Of a stretch of DNA of 43,949 bases, positions 28,183 through 37,241 are shown in pieces (positions within the stretch are counted from its first letter, which is position 1; each line of letters starts with the position of its first letter). The stretch spans positions 1 to 43,949 of the forward strand of contig NZ_LDIG01000195.1 of assembly GCF_015845845.1 (NCBI RefSeq), read 5' to 3'. The position numbers were made by a program, and so were the translations under genes. This DNA is from Paenibacillus dendritiformis. Its GTDB lineage: Bacteria > Bacillota > Bacilli > Paenibacillales > Paenibacillaceae. The notes under the pieces were generated by a model, which was not told where the DNA came from, did not search any database, and saw nothing but the letters and a program-made list of their open reading frames with translations.

Positions 28183-28339
28183 GTTCCCACCCCCACCTTT
28201 ATAATTAACGTAGTTAGATGAATAAGGTCCAGCAGTTAACACTCTATACTTACTACTACGGTCTGGATTTAGGAATGTTCCAACAAAAACGTACCTTTGA
28301 CCCGATGCTTCAGCTCCCGCTCCTTAGAGCCCGCAAGCG

Positions 28340-28367
28340 AAAAAAACACGCCTGGATAGGCGTGTTT
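28340..28367 (-). terminator. Terminator after the aldolase gene
   Basis: AACACGCC (28345-28352) / GGCGTGTT (28359-28366). On the minus strand a run of seven T follows. Confidence 0.9.
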
Positions 28368-28397
28368 ACACTTAATAGGATAACTCTCTGGCAAGCA

Positions 28398-29285
28398 TCA
28401 GCTTATGGATGCTTCGTAAATGGCTTGGATGGATCGGGACAGCGTCGCATTGAATTCTTCGTCGGTCTGCTGGGCTGTCAAGCCTTCCGACAAGGCGCGC
28501 GAGAAGCTGGCGATCAAGCCGTGATTCCGGGCCAGTTTTTCATTCGCTTCCCTTTGATCGTAACCGCCCGACAAAGCGACAATCCGAAGCACATGCGGCT
28601 CCTCGATCAGCTCGCGATAAAAATTATCTTCGGTCGGTATGGACAGCTTCAGCATCACGCGTACGTCCTTATCGAGAGCGGACAATTGCTTGAGCAGCTC
28701 ATCTTTCAGGATTTGCTCCGATTGCTGCTTATCCTTGCTGTAAATATCGACCTCAGGCTCAATAATCGGCACGAGCCCCATCGCCAAGATTTGTTTGCCG
28801 ATGTCGAACTGCTGCTCGACGACGTTGCGAATTCCATCCTCGTTGGCCTCTTTAATCACCGAACGCATTTTTGTCCCAAAAATATGCTTATCCACCGCCC
28901 GCTTTAACAGGTCGTTCAAATCCGGGATCGGCTTCATCAACTGAACGCCATTCTCCAGCTCGGCCAGTCCCTTATCGACCTTCAAAAAAGGGACAATCCC
29001 TTTCTTTTCCCATAGGTAGTCGGCGGTAAATTGATCATCAATCTTGCGATCCATCGTATTCTCGAACAAGATGGCGCCCAAAATATACTTAGAATCAAAT
29101 GCCGGACTTTTAATAATCCGCGTTCTCATGGCATGAACCAGCTCGAACATTTCTTCGTCATTCGAGTAGCTGTCTTCCTTAATGCCATATTGCAGCAGCG
29201 CCTTTGGCGTGCTTCCTCCGCTCTGGTCCAACGCTGCAATAAAACCCTTTCCCGTATGAATTCGCTCCATTTGTTCTTTGTTCAT
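28398..29285 (-). CDS. fda: Class I fructose-bisphosphate aldolase
   Basis: 295 aa from the ATG at 29285 ([20 protein letters not shown]) with AAGGAG upstream. It splits fructose 1,6-bisphosphate to glyceraldehyde 3-phosphate and dihydroxyacetone phosphate through a Lys Schiff base, and is metal-independent, like the staphylococcal Fda. Family segments seen: [50 protein letters not shown] (the strand with a candidate Schiff-base Lys) and [18 protein letters not shown]. With pckA nearby, this covers central carbon flux. It is monocistronic with its own terminator. Confidence 0.95.
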   Translation of the reverse strand: MNKEQMERIHTGKGFIAALDQSGGSTPKALLQYGIKEDSYSNDEEMFELVHAMRTRIIKSPAFDSKYILGAILFENTMDRKIDDQFTADYLWEKKGIVPFLKVDKGLAELENGVQLMKPIPDLNDLLKRAVDKHIFGTKMRSVIKEANEDGIRNVVEQQFDIGKQILAMGLVPIIEPEVDIYSKDKQQSEQILKDELLKQLSALDKDVRVMLKLSIPTEDNFYRELIEEPHVLRIVALSGGYDQREANEKLARNHGLIASFSRALSEGLTAQQTDEEFNATLSRSIQAIYEASIS

Positions 29286-29476
29286 CGGTGTTTCTCCTTC
29301 CTTTCCGTGGAATGGATGACCTCGTACCCGGTAAGCTGATGAACCACACCGGTCGGGTCGCAATAGAAACAGAACTTGACGCTTCACACTAGCCTCGGAC
29401 GCCCCCCCTTATCGGGCCGAAGACAAGAATACCCGGCGATCAGGTCAGGCATGTCCGCGCGTCAGGTAGAGTTTCC

Positions 29477-29492
29477 TTTATTGTACAATAAA
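29477..29492. promoter_or_regulatory. 16-bp perfect palindrome upstream of fda
   Basis: TTTATTGTACAATAAA is a perfect palindrome about 190 bases before the aldolase start, in a 390-base stretch (29286-29675) that otherwise shows no gene. It could be an operator, or a promoter element with TACAAT as -10. Confidence 0.35.
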
Positions 29493-29675
29493 TTCACGAT
29501 CGAAGCACGGCGATCGGGCGAAGTCGCGCCGGACGACTACGCCGCAGTCTAAACTGCTGAAGCTTCCATATTCATCTATATTTCTCTTTAACTCATCCAT
29601 CTATACAAGGGCCGCTGGTTGAAGCTCTTCCTTATTACTGGAAAAATAGATTCGAACAGAAAGCCGAACCTCTTC

Positions 29676-29721
29676 TAAACACAAAGAACCCTCTGCCGTC
29701 CTCCCATAGCAGCGGGTTCTT
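29676..29721 (-). terminator. Terminator after the DUF3891 gene
   Basis: AAGAACCC (29684-29691) / GGGTTCTT (29714-29721). On the minus strand a T-rich tail follows (TTTGTGTTT). Confidence 0.6.
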
Positions 29722-29777
29722 GCCGTCATTAAGCCGTATTCATAAGAAAACGATCATTCCATTAAAAGACTTCCCTC

Positions 29778-30542
29778 TTACCGGATAAAACTCAACGTCT
29801 GCTCGGTCCATTCGGTCTGGCGGTAAGCCTTGCCGATGCCCATCGCTTCCACCAGCGCGTCCGGCACCGTCTTGGAACGCAGCTTCGTCGTGAACGGCGC
29901 GATGAACGGGAACGGCGTGACCCGCACCTCCGTCTCGCTGGCCCACTCCGCGACGAGCTGGGTCCCCGTCTCCGGATTGAACGCCTCCGTCCGCTCGAAG
30001 CCGTCCTGGTACCAAGGAAATTCGTCTTCCTTGGCTGTCCCGGGCTCATTCAGGCAGACATATAAGGAGAGATCGTCGCAGAACTGCAGCAGCCGAAAAT
30101 GCTCCGTCACCGCTTGATCGTCAAGCCCGCCCAGCTGCTCGCGAATCCGCGCCTGACGAGACCGTTCATGCCGCAAAAACTGGATAATCTCGGGCTGCTC
30201 CTCCGTACGGAAGAAAGACACGAAATGCAGGCTGCACAGTAGCGCCGCATACGCATTCATCCGTTCGATCTCGTCCAGCCCAATCCGATAAAAGGCCAGC
30301 TTCGGCACAATCGGGTAATCCATAAACGTAAAAGGCTCCGCATCCGCATCGTTCCATACCGGCGTATGATCGAGACCGATCCAACTGCGATCATGCTCGT
30401 AGGCGGCCAATACGACCTCCTCCCAGCGCTCCGTTCCCCCGGCCAAGGCAGGATCGAAATGCTTTGCCGCTTCTCCGGAAATAAATCCGTGGTCATGCTG
30501 TTGAATAAGAACCCGTTCCCCATTCCGTGTACGCATAATCAT
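29778..30542 (-). CDS. DUF3891-family protein
   Basis: 254 aa. The start is rich in His and Gln (VLIQQHDHGFISGEAAKHF), followed by AAYEHDRSWIGLDHTPVWND, which fits the conserved His/Asp pattern of DUF3891 proteins. They are cytoplasmic and their function is not established. The conserved His/Asp residues suggest a metal-dependent hydrolase of HD-like type, but that is inference. GGAG lies about 11 bases before the ATG. Monocistronic. Confidence 0.85.
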   Translation of the reverse strand: MIMRTRNGERVLIQQHDHGFISGEAAKHFDPALAGGTERWEEVVLAAYEHDRSWIGLDHTPVWNDADAEPFTFMDYPIVPKLAFYRIGLDEIERMNAYAALLCSLHFVSFFRTEEQPEIIQFLRHERSRQARIREQLGGLDDQAVTEHFRLLQFCDDLSLYVCLNEPGTAKEDEFPWYQDGFERTEAFNPETGTQLVAEWASETEVRVTPFPFIAPFTTKLRSKTVPDALVEAMGIGKAYRQTEWTEQTLSFIR

Positions 30543-30671
30543 GGCCTAACGCTCCTTTTGCGAATCTGACTGCCATTTTGCTTGAATTGCCTTTCAAAGT
30601 GAGTTACTCTGAAGCATGGAGGATTTTTTCGTTCTTCCTATTCTATGTATATTGTAAAGGAGGCTGCTCCC

Positions 30672-30908
30672 ATGAGCAAAGCCAAACGCCAACGCCGCAA
30701 AATCGAGCGTTCCGGCGGCATCAACCCCGACATCGTCCGCAACACGTGGACACGCAAGCCGCACACCCAGATTGTGCCGAATAAGAAAGCCGAACAGCGC
30801 CGAATGGCCTGCCGGAAGGGCGGGGGCGCTGTTCCTTATTTTTCTGCCGATTCCTGCTCCACGCGGCTCCGGTTCCGTTCCATCCATTCCTGCCGCCGCA
30901 TCGCTTGA
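30672..30908 (+). CDS. Small basic conserved protein; C-terminal end doubtful
   Basis: AAGGAGG lies 8 bases before the ATG. The first 45 residues (MSKAKRQRRKIERSGGINPD, then RNTWTRKPHTQIVPNKKAEQ) match a type of 50-70 aa Arg/Lys-rich proteins that I recall from Bacillus and Paenibacillus. The frame then runs through a strong terminator hairpin (30792-30834) and into the convergent gene, so the last ~30 codons are probably not original and the natural stop may have been lost. Possibly a nucleic-acid or ribosome-associated miniprotein. Confidence 0.65.
   Translation: MSKAKRQRRKIERSGGINPDIVRNTWTRKPHTQIVPNKKAEQRRMACRKGGGAVPYFSADSCSTRLRFRSIHSCRRIA
30792..30843 (+). terminator. Terminator between the convergent small genes
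   Basis: Perfect 10-bp stem GAACAGCGCC (30792-30801) / GGCGCTGTTC (30825-30834) followed by CTTATTTTT. It overlaps the 3' ends of both small genes. Confidence 0.8.
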
Positions 30909-31078
30909 CGCTGCTTCGCATGGACCTCCCCACGCTGATTCATCAGCACAACGCTAATCATTCCGATCATCGCTCCGATTCCAATGAAGTAGGCGAACTC
31001 TCCGATGTACGAATACATGATTATTAGCGCCATCGCTGCGGCACAACCGATTGCCGTTCCTATAACCAGTCTGCTCAT
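30836..31078 (-). CDS. Small two-helix membrane protein of unknown function (80 aa)
   Basis: AGGAGG lies 6 bases before the ATG at 31078. It has two membrane helices (VIGTAIGCAAAMALIIMYSY and FAYFIGIGAMIGMISVVLM), then a basic charged tail (QRQAMRRQEWMERNRSRVEQ). The overlapping longer frame (to 31834) is antisense to the TrhA gene and not real. It converges with the small basic protein gene and lies 178 bases from the divergent TrhA gene. Confidence 0.75.
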   Translation of the reverse strand: MSRLVIGTAIGCAAAMALIIMYSYIGEFAYFIGIGAMIGMISVVLMNQRGEVHAKQRQAMRRQEWMERNRSRVEQESAEK

Positions 31079-31255
31079 CCATGTCCTCCTCTCCAGAGTA
31101 TCCAGCCTGAACGCTACGTTTCCGCTAACAACATACATATCCATCTTTGGATCGTTAAAAAATAAGTAAAGCCGTTCGCAAGGATTTGCAGACGCCACTG
31201 TCGTCTTATACAATGAAGGTATCGAATACCAGCGGGCAGAGAGGAAGATTCGCTT

Positions 31256-31897
31256 ATGGCCAATACCCATACCTATACGCGGGGGGAAGAGATCGCCAAC
31301 GCCATTACCCATGGCATCGGCGCCGTTCTTAGCGTTGCCGCCTTGACCCTGCTTATCGTCTTCGCCGCATTGTATGGCGAACCGATTCACGTCGTCAGCT
31401 TTACGATTTACGGCATTTCCATGCTGCTGCTCTATACATCGTCGACCTTGGTGCACAGCTTTCCGGAAGGCCGGGTGAAGGATCTGTTCGAGACGTTCGA
31501 TCACGCCTCGATCTACGTCTTTATCGCCGGAACGTACACTCCGTTTGTCCTCATCGCCTTGCCGAAGATGCTGGGCTGGAGCCTGTTCGCGGTCGTCTGG
31601 ACGCTGGCCGTGGCCGGGATCGTGTTCAAGGCCTTCTTCACGAAGCGCTTTCTCTTCCTGTCGACCTTTCTCTATATCGCCATGGGCTGGCTTATCGTAA
31701 TGGCATGGAACCCGCTGTCGGCGGCAATGCCCGGAACCGGGTTGACCCTGCTTGTTACAGGAGGGCTGCTCTATACGGCGGGCACCGTATTCTATGTGTG
31801 GCGGGGCTTTCCGTTTCATCATATGATTTGGCATTTATTCGTGTTAGCCGGCTCGGTCGCCCATTTCTTCGCCGTGCTGACCTTGGTGCAAATATGA
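31256..31897 (+). CDS. trhA: TrhA/hemolysin III family membrane protein (PAQR)
   Basis: 213 aa with seven predicted helices. The PAQR metal-site residues are visible: EEIANAITHGIG at the N-terminus (H19), STLVHSF and FDHASIYVFIAGTYTPF in the middle, and HHMIWHLFVLAGSVAHFFAV at the C-terminus. Bacterial members (YqfA/TrhA) tune membrane lipid state; the hemolysin name is historical. GAGAGG lies upstream of the ATG, and a strong terminator follows. Confidence 0.95.
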   Translation: MANTHTYTRGEEIANAITHGIGAVLSVAALTLLIVFAALYGEPIHVVSFTIYGISMLLLYTSSTLVHSFPEGRVKDLFETFDHASIYVFIAGTYTPFVLIALPKMLGWSLFAVVWTLAVAGIVFKAFFTKRFLFLSTFLYIAMGWLIVMAWNPLSAAMPGTGLTLLVTGGLLYTAGTVFYVWRGFPFHHMIWHLFVLAGSVAHFFAVLTLVQI

Positions 31898-31938
31898 AGA
31901 CCGCTTGAAGGCCATGAATCCGACGGCAAAAGCAAGCT

Positions 31939-31973
31939 TCGCCAATCTCGTTCACGGGATTGGCGATTTTTTT
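31939..31973 (+). terminator. Terminator after trhA
   Basis: TCGCCAATC (31939-31947) / GATTGGCGA (31958-31966) followed by eight T. The GntR gene's stop codon overlaps its far end, so it may serve both convergent transcripts. Confidence 0.9.
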
Positions 31974-33156
31974 AGGGGCGCGCATGATTCGGACGCAAGC
32001 AAGGCCCGGTCGAACGGCCGATGATCAGCTCAGGCTGGAGAATGACTTTGCGGTACTCGCCGTCCGTCTCCCGCCGCTCGATGATCTCAGTCAGAATCGT
32101 CGCTGCCTGCCGCCCGATTTCCATTTCATTTTGATAAATATAAGTGAAAAAGCTCTCCTCATCTTCATCGTTCTCCGGATTGTCGAAGGTGAGGATCGAA
32201 ATATCTTCAGGCACCCGCAAGCCGAACCGCTTCGCCATCTGCGTCATCCGGATGCCCAGCTTCCCGTCCAGCGCGATATACGCGCTCGCGATCCCGCTCT
32301 TCATATGGCGCGCCAGCTCCGAATCGTCCCCTTCCTCCCCGGCAGGGAGCGAGAAGCCGGTCACGATAAGCGACGGGTTGATCATGCCGCCATGCCGTTC
32401 AAAGGCGCTCATATACCCGGAGATCCGATCATGCACGCTGACGCATTCCCGATACGCATTCGTGCAGATCGCGATATGGCGATGGCCGTTCTCCCACAGA
32501 TGATCGACCGCCATCCGGGCTCCGGCCCGATTGTCCGAGCAGACAAAATGCGTCTCGACGCCCCGCAAATACCGATCGATCAGCACAAACGGAAAGCCGT
32601 TGACCTTCAACGACAAAATTTCTTCATTATAAGTTTCTTCATCGGCCGGGAACAGCAGCAGGCCTCTGACGCCCATCGCGATAAAATCGCGGATCTGCTG
32701 CTCCTCCCGCTCCTTGGAGCCGCCGCTTAATGCGATCACGAGCGAATACCCGTGCGTCCGCAGCGTATCTTGAACCGCATTGATGAGACGCATCGCGAAA
32801 TAATCCTCCAACGTCGGCATCACAAAGCCGATCGTTCGGCCCGGAACAGGCTCGGTCCGGTTCGGCTGTCCTTCCGCCGGAACGGCCAAGGCCGCCGCTT
32901 CGGACGCTTCCCCGTTCAGCTCGGCCGGCAGGTCATTGGCGACGAAGCTTCCTCTGCCGGGAACGCGGTAGATCCAGCCATCCTTGACAAGAGCCGAAAG
33001 TGCATTCACTACCGTGATCCGGCTGACCTTGAATTGCTCCATCAGTTCCTTTTCCGTCGGAATCCGGTCATTCGGCTTCAACACGCCTCGACGAATTCGT
33101 TCTTCGATGTACCGGTGCACCTGCACATATAATGGCGAACGAGAATCATAGCCCAT
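31972..33156 (-). CDS. GntR-type repressor with LacI/periplasmic-binding effector domain (AraR-like)
   Basis: 394 aa. A GntR winged helix covers residues 5-75 (RIPTEKELMEQFKVSRITVV, WIYRVPGRGSFVAND). A LacI-type sugar-binding domain covers about 108-385 (TIGFVMPTLEDYFAMRLINA, LLLFPADEETYNEEIL, GYMSAFERHGGM, YIALDGKLGIRM, RVPEDISILTFDNPEN). This AraR architecture binds DNA and releases it with a sugar-like ligand. It lies 106 bases after the Rieske gene on the same strand, with a 22-bp perfect palindrome in that gap, so it probably autoregulates and may control the importer operon. Confidence 0.9.
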   Translation of the reverse strand: MGYDSRSPLYVQVHRYIEERIRRGVLKPNDRIPTEKELMEQFKVSRITVVNALSALVKDGWIYRVPGRGSFVANDLPAELNGEASEAAALAVPAEGQPNRTEPVPGRTIGFVMPTLEDYFAMRLINAVQDTLRTHGYSLVIALSGGSKEREEQQIRDFIAMGVRGLLLFPADEETYNEEILSLKVNGFPFVLIDRYLRGVETHFVCSDNRAGARMAVDHLWENGHRHIAICTNAYRECVSVHDRISGYMSAFERHGGMINPSLIVTGFSLPAGEEGDDSELARHMKSGIASAYIALDGKLGIRMTQMAKRFGLRVPEDISILTFDNPENDEDEESFFTYIYQNEMEIGRQAATILTEIIERRETDGEYRKVILQPELIIGRSTGPCLRPNHARP

Positions 33157-33177
33157 TCCAATCCATCCTTACTTGTT

Positions 33178-33199
33178 GATATAACATATATGTTATATC
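33178..33199. promoter_or_regulatory. 22-bp perfect palindrome, probable operator of the GntR/LacI regulator
   Basis: GATATAACATA / TATGTTATATC is a perfect inverted repeat with no spacer, 21 bases before the regulator's start codon. GntR-family dimers bind AT-rich palindromes of this sort. I did not find the same full palindrome in front of the permease operon. Confidence 0.7.
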
Positions 33200-33262
33200 A
33201 TTTGTAGCCGTCTGGCAATGAGCCGCCCGGGGCGCGCCAGGCGCAAACGAGACGCCGTGCGC

Positions 33263-33619
33263 TTACTTCCCCAGCACGACGCCGATTTTCCCGTTCGCCA
33301 CCTCCAGCTCATACGTCTTCACCCGCGTCCGGTCGCTGAACAGCGACTTCCCGGTCTTGATATCGAACTCCCACCCGTGCCACGGACAGCGCAAAATCTC
33401 GCCCTTCCGGCTGTATTCGTACTCATAGACGCCCGATGGAAGATTCGTGCCGGAGACCAGACCGGAGCACATCGGCGCCCCCTGATGCGGACAATAATTA
33501 TGGAGCGCATAGAACTCCCCGTCGATCCGGAAAATTCCGATTTCGCGGCCTTCCACCTGGACGACGGCATGACCGCCTTCGGGAACATCCGCCGTATCCA
33601 GCACATAATGTACCCCCAT
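33263..33619 (-). CDS. Rieske [2Fe-2S] ferredoxin-like protein
   Basis: 118 aa. The cluster ligands are complete: Cys43-Pro-His45 (NYCPHQGAP) and Cys78-Pro-Trp-His81 (RCPWHGWEFD). Its length fits the small ferredoxin components of oxygenases or NirD-like proteins rather than an oxygenase alpha subunit. It should carry electrons to an oxygenase or reductase, but neither that enzyme nor a ferredoxin reductase is in the window. It starts 16 bases after the amidohydrolase stop, so the two are surely co-transcribed and probably act on the same compound. Confidence 0.95.
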   Translation of the reverse strand: MGVHYVLDTADVPEGGHAVVQVEGREIGIFRIDGEFYALHNYCPHQGAPMCSGLVSGTNLPSGVYEYEYSRKGEILRCPWHGWEFDIKTGKSLFSDRTRVKTYELEVANGKIGVVLGK

Positions 33620-33635
33620 GACACCTTGCCTCCGT

Positions 33636-34700
33636 TTACGGTAAGTTATAGAGCTTTTTCGCGTTCTCGTAAAAGATTTTGCGCCGGGCTTCCGGCTTCA
33701 GCTTGCGCAGAATCCTGTCCGGCGCATCGAAATCCCAATGCGGATAATCGCTGGAGTAGAGAATCATGTTCTCCGCATCGAACATATTGAACAGGTCAAC
33801 CAGATGCTGCGGGTTATCCGGCTCCTCGATCGGCTGCGTCGTCAGGAAGCAATGCTCCGCGACATATTGGCTCGGCATTTTCGCCAGCCACGGCACGGTG
33901 GATCGGAGCGCCTTGTAATTTTTGTCGAGCCGCCACATCAGCGGCGGCAGCCAGGCAATGCCGCCCTCGACGAGCACCACCTTCAGCCGGGGGAACTTGA
34001 CGAAGACCCCTTCGCATACAAGGCTGACCAGGTGGGCCATGAACATTTGGGAGAGACAGGTGTGCCACTCGATGTATCTCGCCGGGTAGCCGGCTGCCGT
34101 CGGAGCGGTGGAGCTTCCCCCGCCTTCCGCCCCCGGATGAATCGCGACGGGCAGCCCGTGCCGTTCGGCCGCTTCATAGATCGGATGATAGAAGCGGTGC
34201 CCCAGCGGCCAGCGCGCGGCGCTGGATATAATCACTTCGACGATGTCGGGATGATCCCCGACACGATCGATTTCCTTGGCGGCGAGATGCGGGTCCAGCG
34301 TGGACACCGCGATCGCGCCTTTGAACGCCGGATGCCTGCCCAGCCATTCGGCAATCAGGAAGTCGTTGTAGGCGGAGCAGATGGCCGCCGCATAATCCGG
34401 GTCATGGGTCGCCGAGATATTATAGACGACTCCCGTCAAAATGGCGTACTCGATATCGTACCCCTCGATCAACTGCTTGACGAGGAGGTCGGGATCGGAG
34501 CCGGCCTTGCCGCCCCCCGGTGGGATCGAGTCCTTCTTCATGACGCCGATCGGCGAATAATAGCCGGAGCCCGCATACCCGATGCCCGATGACGCGACCC
34601 TCGACTTCCACGGCTCCGGCAAATAGGGCACCAGGGCCGAATCGTCCTGCTCATTGTGAACATCCGTATCAATGACCTTGAATGCTTCTCCAGCTCCCAT
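33636..34700 (-). CDS. Amidohydrolase-2 family enzyme (ACMSD/decarboxylase-like TIM barrel)
   Basis: 354 aa from the ATG at 34700 (GAAGGAGGAAG upstream). The PF04909-type metal site is visible: Asp13-x-His15 in VIDTDVHNEQ, His188 in VAIHPGAEGGG and Asp318 in YSSDYPHWDFD. Relatives are decarboxylases and hydrolases of carboxylated aromatic or related compounds that use Zn or Mn without redox. It sits between a solute-binding lipoprotein gene (40 bases) and a Rieske ferredoxin gene (16 bases). Reaction and substrate are not known. Confidence 0.9.
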   Translation of the reverse strand: MGAGEAFKVIDTDVHNEQDDSALVPYLPEPWKSRVASSGIGYAGSGYYSPIGVMKKDSIPPGGGKAGSDPDLLVKQLIEGYDIEYAILTGVVYNISATHDPDYAAAICSAYNDFLIAEWLGRHPAFKGAIAVSTLDPHLAAKEIDRVGDHPDIVEVIISSAARWPLGHRFYHPIYEAAERHGLPVAIHPGAEGGGSSTAPTAAGYPARYIEWHTCLSQMFMAHLVSLVCEGVFVKFPRLKVVLVEGGIAWLPPLMWRLDKNYKALRSTVPWLAKMPSQYVAEHCFLTTQPIEEPDNPQHLVDLFNMFDAENMILYSSDYPHWDFDAPDRILRKLKPEARRKIFYENAKKLYNLP

Positions 34701-34740
34701 AGCGCTTCCTCCTTCGTTCCCGCGCTCTCCAGGCGCGGGC

Positions 34741-36303
34741 TTATTTCTTGCCGTACGTCCGGGTATAAGCCGTATCATACATGCGGAGCAGCTCATCCGC
34801 GCCGAGCTTCTTCGCCTGATCGAGGAATTGCCGGTACGTCTCGTCATTGATTGGCGTTTTGCCGGTGACGAACTCGGTCAATTTTTGCTCCAAATATTTA
34901 TTGAGATTGTTGAGCTTTGATTTTTCGAGCTCCAGCTCTTCCTCCGTCTTCACGATTTGCTTCGGCGCCGGCACGATGTACGGTTCATACATCTTGTTGA
35001 TCTCTTTGCTCTTGTCGCTCAACCCGCGTTCCCATACCTCGCGCGACTTGGCATTGTCCAGCGCAATCAGGTCATACCATACGCCCCAATCCTTGCGGAG
35101 CGTATTGAACGGGGAAGTGCCGAATTCCTTCATATATACCGGCTTCCCGTTCTCCATCGTGTACGTCTTGCCCTCAATGCCGAGCGACAAATAGTTCGAG
35201 CCCTCCTCGCTGACGAGATAATCCAGGAACTGGACCGCCCTTTCCTTATCCTTGACCTTGGCGGATATCGCGCGCCCCATCGCTCCAATGACCGGACGGG
35301 AGAACTGGTAGTTCTTGATGCCGTCTGCAGCCACCTGCGGAATCGCGTCGAGTTCGAATGAGGCGGTGCTTGCCTTGCGTCCCTTTTCCGTCAGAGATTC
35401 CAAGTCCGCTTTCCAGAAATACGTCACGAACGACTTGCCCTTCAGCATGCGTTCCTCCCACTGCGCCTGCGTCAGCAGGGAATATTCCGGGTCAAGCAGC
35501 TTTTCCGCATACAGCTTATTCAAAAAGATAAGCGACTCTTTATAGCCGTCGCGATACGGCGCAAACGCATATTTATCGGTGGCCGGATCGATGTTGAAGA
35601 AACCCTGAATGCCGGTAAACGCCCGGCCGAATACCGTGTACAATCCCGTGTCGCCGACGATCCCGTTCGAAATAAGCGGGTAGGAGTCCGGTTCTTTTTC
35701 TTTAAGCACCTTCAGGAACTGGTAAAATTCATCCATCGTCTCCGGCGCCTTCAGCCCGTGCTGATCCATGATGTCCTTGCGGGCATACCAGATGAAGTTG
35801 AAGCCTTTGCCTTCCGCATCCCCTTCAATGACGGGCACCGTATAGATGCCCCCGTCCGCGCCAGTGGCGACAGCCGCGGCCTCCGGATACTTTTCGTAAA
35901 ACGCCTTCAAATTCGGAGCCTGCTCCAGATAGTCCCTCAAATTCAGGAATACGTTGTCAGGTCCATGATCCCGCCCCTCCTGGGTGGTGACCTGAATGAA
36001 ATCGGTGACCGAGTTCGTCGCGATCATAATCTGTCTTTTCTCGGTGAGTCCCTCCTGGCTGACAATTTGAAAATCGACGCTAACGCCGGTCTTCGCCTCG
36101 ATCTCCTTGAAAATCTCCCAATCCTGCCGCACCTTCCCCTCCACCCGGTCATACGCCAGCCAGGAAAATTGGATCGGGCTCTTGCCATCCGATCCGGCGG
36201 TTTCGCCCGGCGAAGCTTCTTTGTCCTTGGCGGAGCAGCCTGCCGCAGCCACGATGGCAAGCAGCGCGACAGTCAACATCATTGCGATCGGTCTCTTTTT
36301 CAT
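34741..36303 (-). CDS. ABC transporter solute-binding lipoprotein (LplA/YtcQ-like)
   Basis: 520 aa from the ATG at 36303 (AGGAGG at 7 bases). It has a lipoprotein signal (MMLTVALLAIVAAAGCSAKD), with the lipidated Cys at about 23. The mature part is a large family-1 extracellular binding protein with SPIQFSWLAYDRVEGKVRQD, NLRDYLEQAPNLKAFYEKYP and a C-terminal ALDNAKSREVWERG. At about 520 aa it matches the LplA class, whose members take up oligosaccharides or related compounds together with LplB and LplC type permeases, here encoded just upstream. Confidence 0.92.
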   Translation of the reverse strand: MKKRPIAMMLTVALLAIVAAAGCSAKDKEASPGETAGSDGKSPIQFSWLAYDRVEGKVRQDWEIFKEIEAKTGVSVDFQIVSQEGLTEKRQIMIATNSVTDFIQVTTQEGRDHGPDNVFLNLRDYLEQAPNLKAFYEKYPEAAAVATGADGGIYTVPVIEGDAEGKGFNFIWYARKDIMDQHGLKAPETMDEFYQFLKVLKEKEPDSYPLISNGIVGDTGLYTVFGRAFTGIQGFFNIDPATDKYAFAPYRDGYKESLIFLNKLYAEKLLDPEYSLLTQAQWEERMLKGKSFVTYFWKADLESLTEKGRKASTASFELDAIPQVAADGIKNYQFSRPVIGAMGRAISAKVKDKERAVQFLDYLVSEEGSNYLSLGIEGKTYTMENGKPVYMKEFGTSPFNTLRKDWGVWYDLIALDNAKSREVWERGLSDKSKEINKMYEPYIVPAPKQIVKTEEELELEKSKLNNLNKYLEQKLTEFVTGKTPINDETYRQFLDQAKKLGADELLRMYDTAYTRTYGKK

Positions 36304-36367
36304 GTCCGAACCTCCTATATCTTCATCCTTCCAAGCTTCTCCTTGCCTTCCGGACTCCCCGGTCCGT

Positions 36368-37228
36368 CTAGCCCTTGATGCCCCCAATCATGCTGCCCTG
36401 CACAAAATATTTCTGGATAAACGGATAGACGCACAAAATCGGAAGCGTAGCGATGATGATCATGGCGTACTTGAGTGTCTCCAGATGATTCATATCCCCT
36501 TCGCCCTGCACATTCGTTCCGGCGATGAGAATATTCCGGAGCATAATCTGCAGCGGGTACATGCTCCGGTCATTCAGATAGATCAGCGCGTCGAAGAACG
36601 CGTTCCACTGGTTCACCGCCGTGAACAGGCCGATGGTAACCATGACCGGCATCGACAGCGGCAGCACGATCCGCAATAACACCTGAAGGGAATTGCAGCC
36701 GTCAATCGTGGCGGCATCCTCCAGCTCCTCGGGCAGCGCCTCGAAGAACGTCCGCATGATGAACAAGTACCATGTCGAGATGAGGGACGGAAGCACGATC
36801 GCCCAGATCGTATCGAGCAGTCCCAGCTTTTGCACGACCAGGAACGTCGGAATCATCCCGCCGCTGAATAACAGGGTGAAGGCGGCCAACAGGAGAATCG
36901 TCCGCCGGCCCGGCAGCCATTTTTTCGATAGCGGATAGGCCATGGCCGCCGTCACGATAAGCGTTAGCGCCACCTGCACAACGGTATAGCGGATCGTGTT
37001 CCAGTAGCTGATCCACAGATCGGGGTTGGCGATCAGCCGCTCATACGCCACCAGCGTCACCCGCTTCGGGAAGAGGAGCACCTCTCCGCTGGCCACCAGC
37101 GCATTGTCGGAGATCGAAGCCGAGAACACATAGACCATCGGATACATCATGATGATGACAAGCAGAACCATGAGCATGATATTAATGGCGTCGAAAATCC
37201 GGGAACCCAGACTGGCTTTGATTTTCAC
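36368..37228 (-). CDS. ABC sugar transporter permease (LplC/YtcP-like)
   Basis: 286 aa, six membrane helices. The inner-membrane coupling (EAA) loop reads EALPEELEDAATIDGCNSLQ. The C-terminus FIQKYFVQGSMIGGIKG is typical of the MalG/LplC class. It follows the partner permease by 13 bases. No ATPase gene is in the operon, as is normal for this class, which shares a general MsmX-type ATPase. Confidence 0.95.
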   Translation of the reverse strand: MKIKASLGSRIFDAINIMLMVLLVIIMMYPMVYVFSASISDNALVASGEVLLFPKRVTLVAYERLIANPDLWISYWNTIRYTVVQVALTLIVTAAMAYPLSKKWLPGRRTILLLAAFTLLFSGGMIPTFLVVQKLGLLDTIWAIVLPSLISTWYLFIMRTFFEALPEELEDAATIDGCNSLQVLLRIVLPLSMPVMVTIGLFTAVNQWNAFFDALIYLNDRSMYPLQIMLRNILIAGTNVQGEGDMNHLETLKYAMIIIATLPILCVYPFIQKYFVQGSMIGGIKG

Positions 37229-37241
37229 GAAATCCCCCCCT

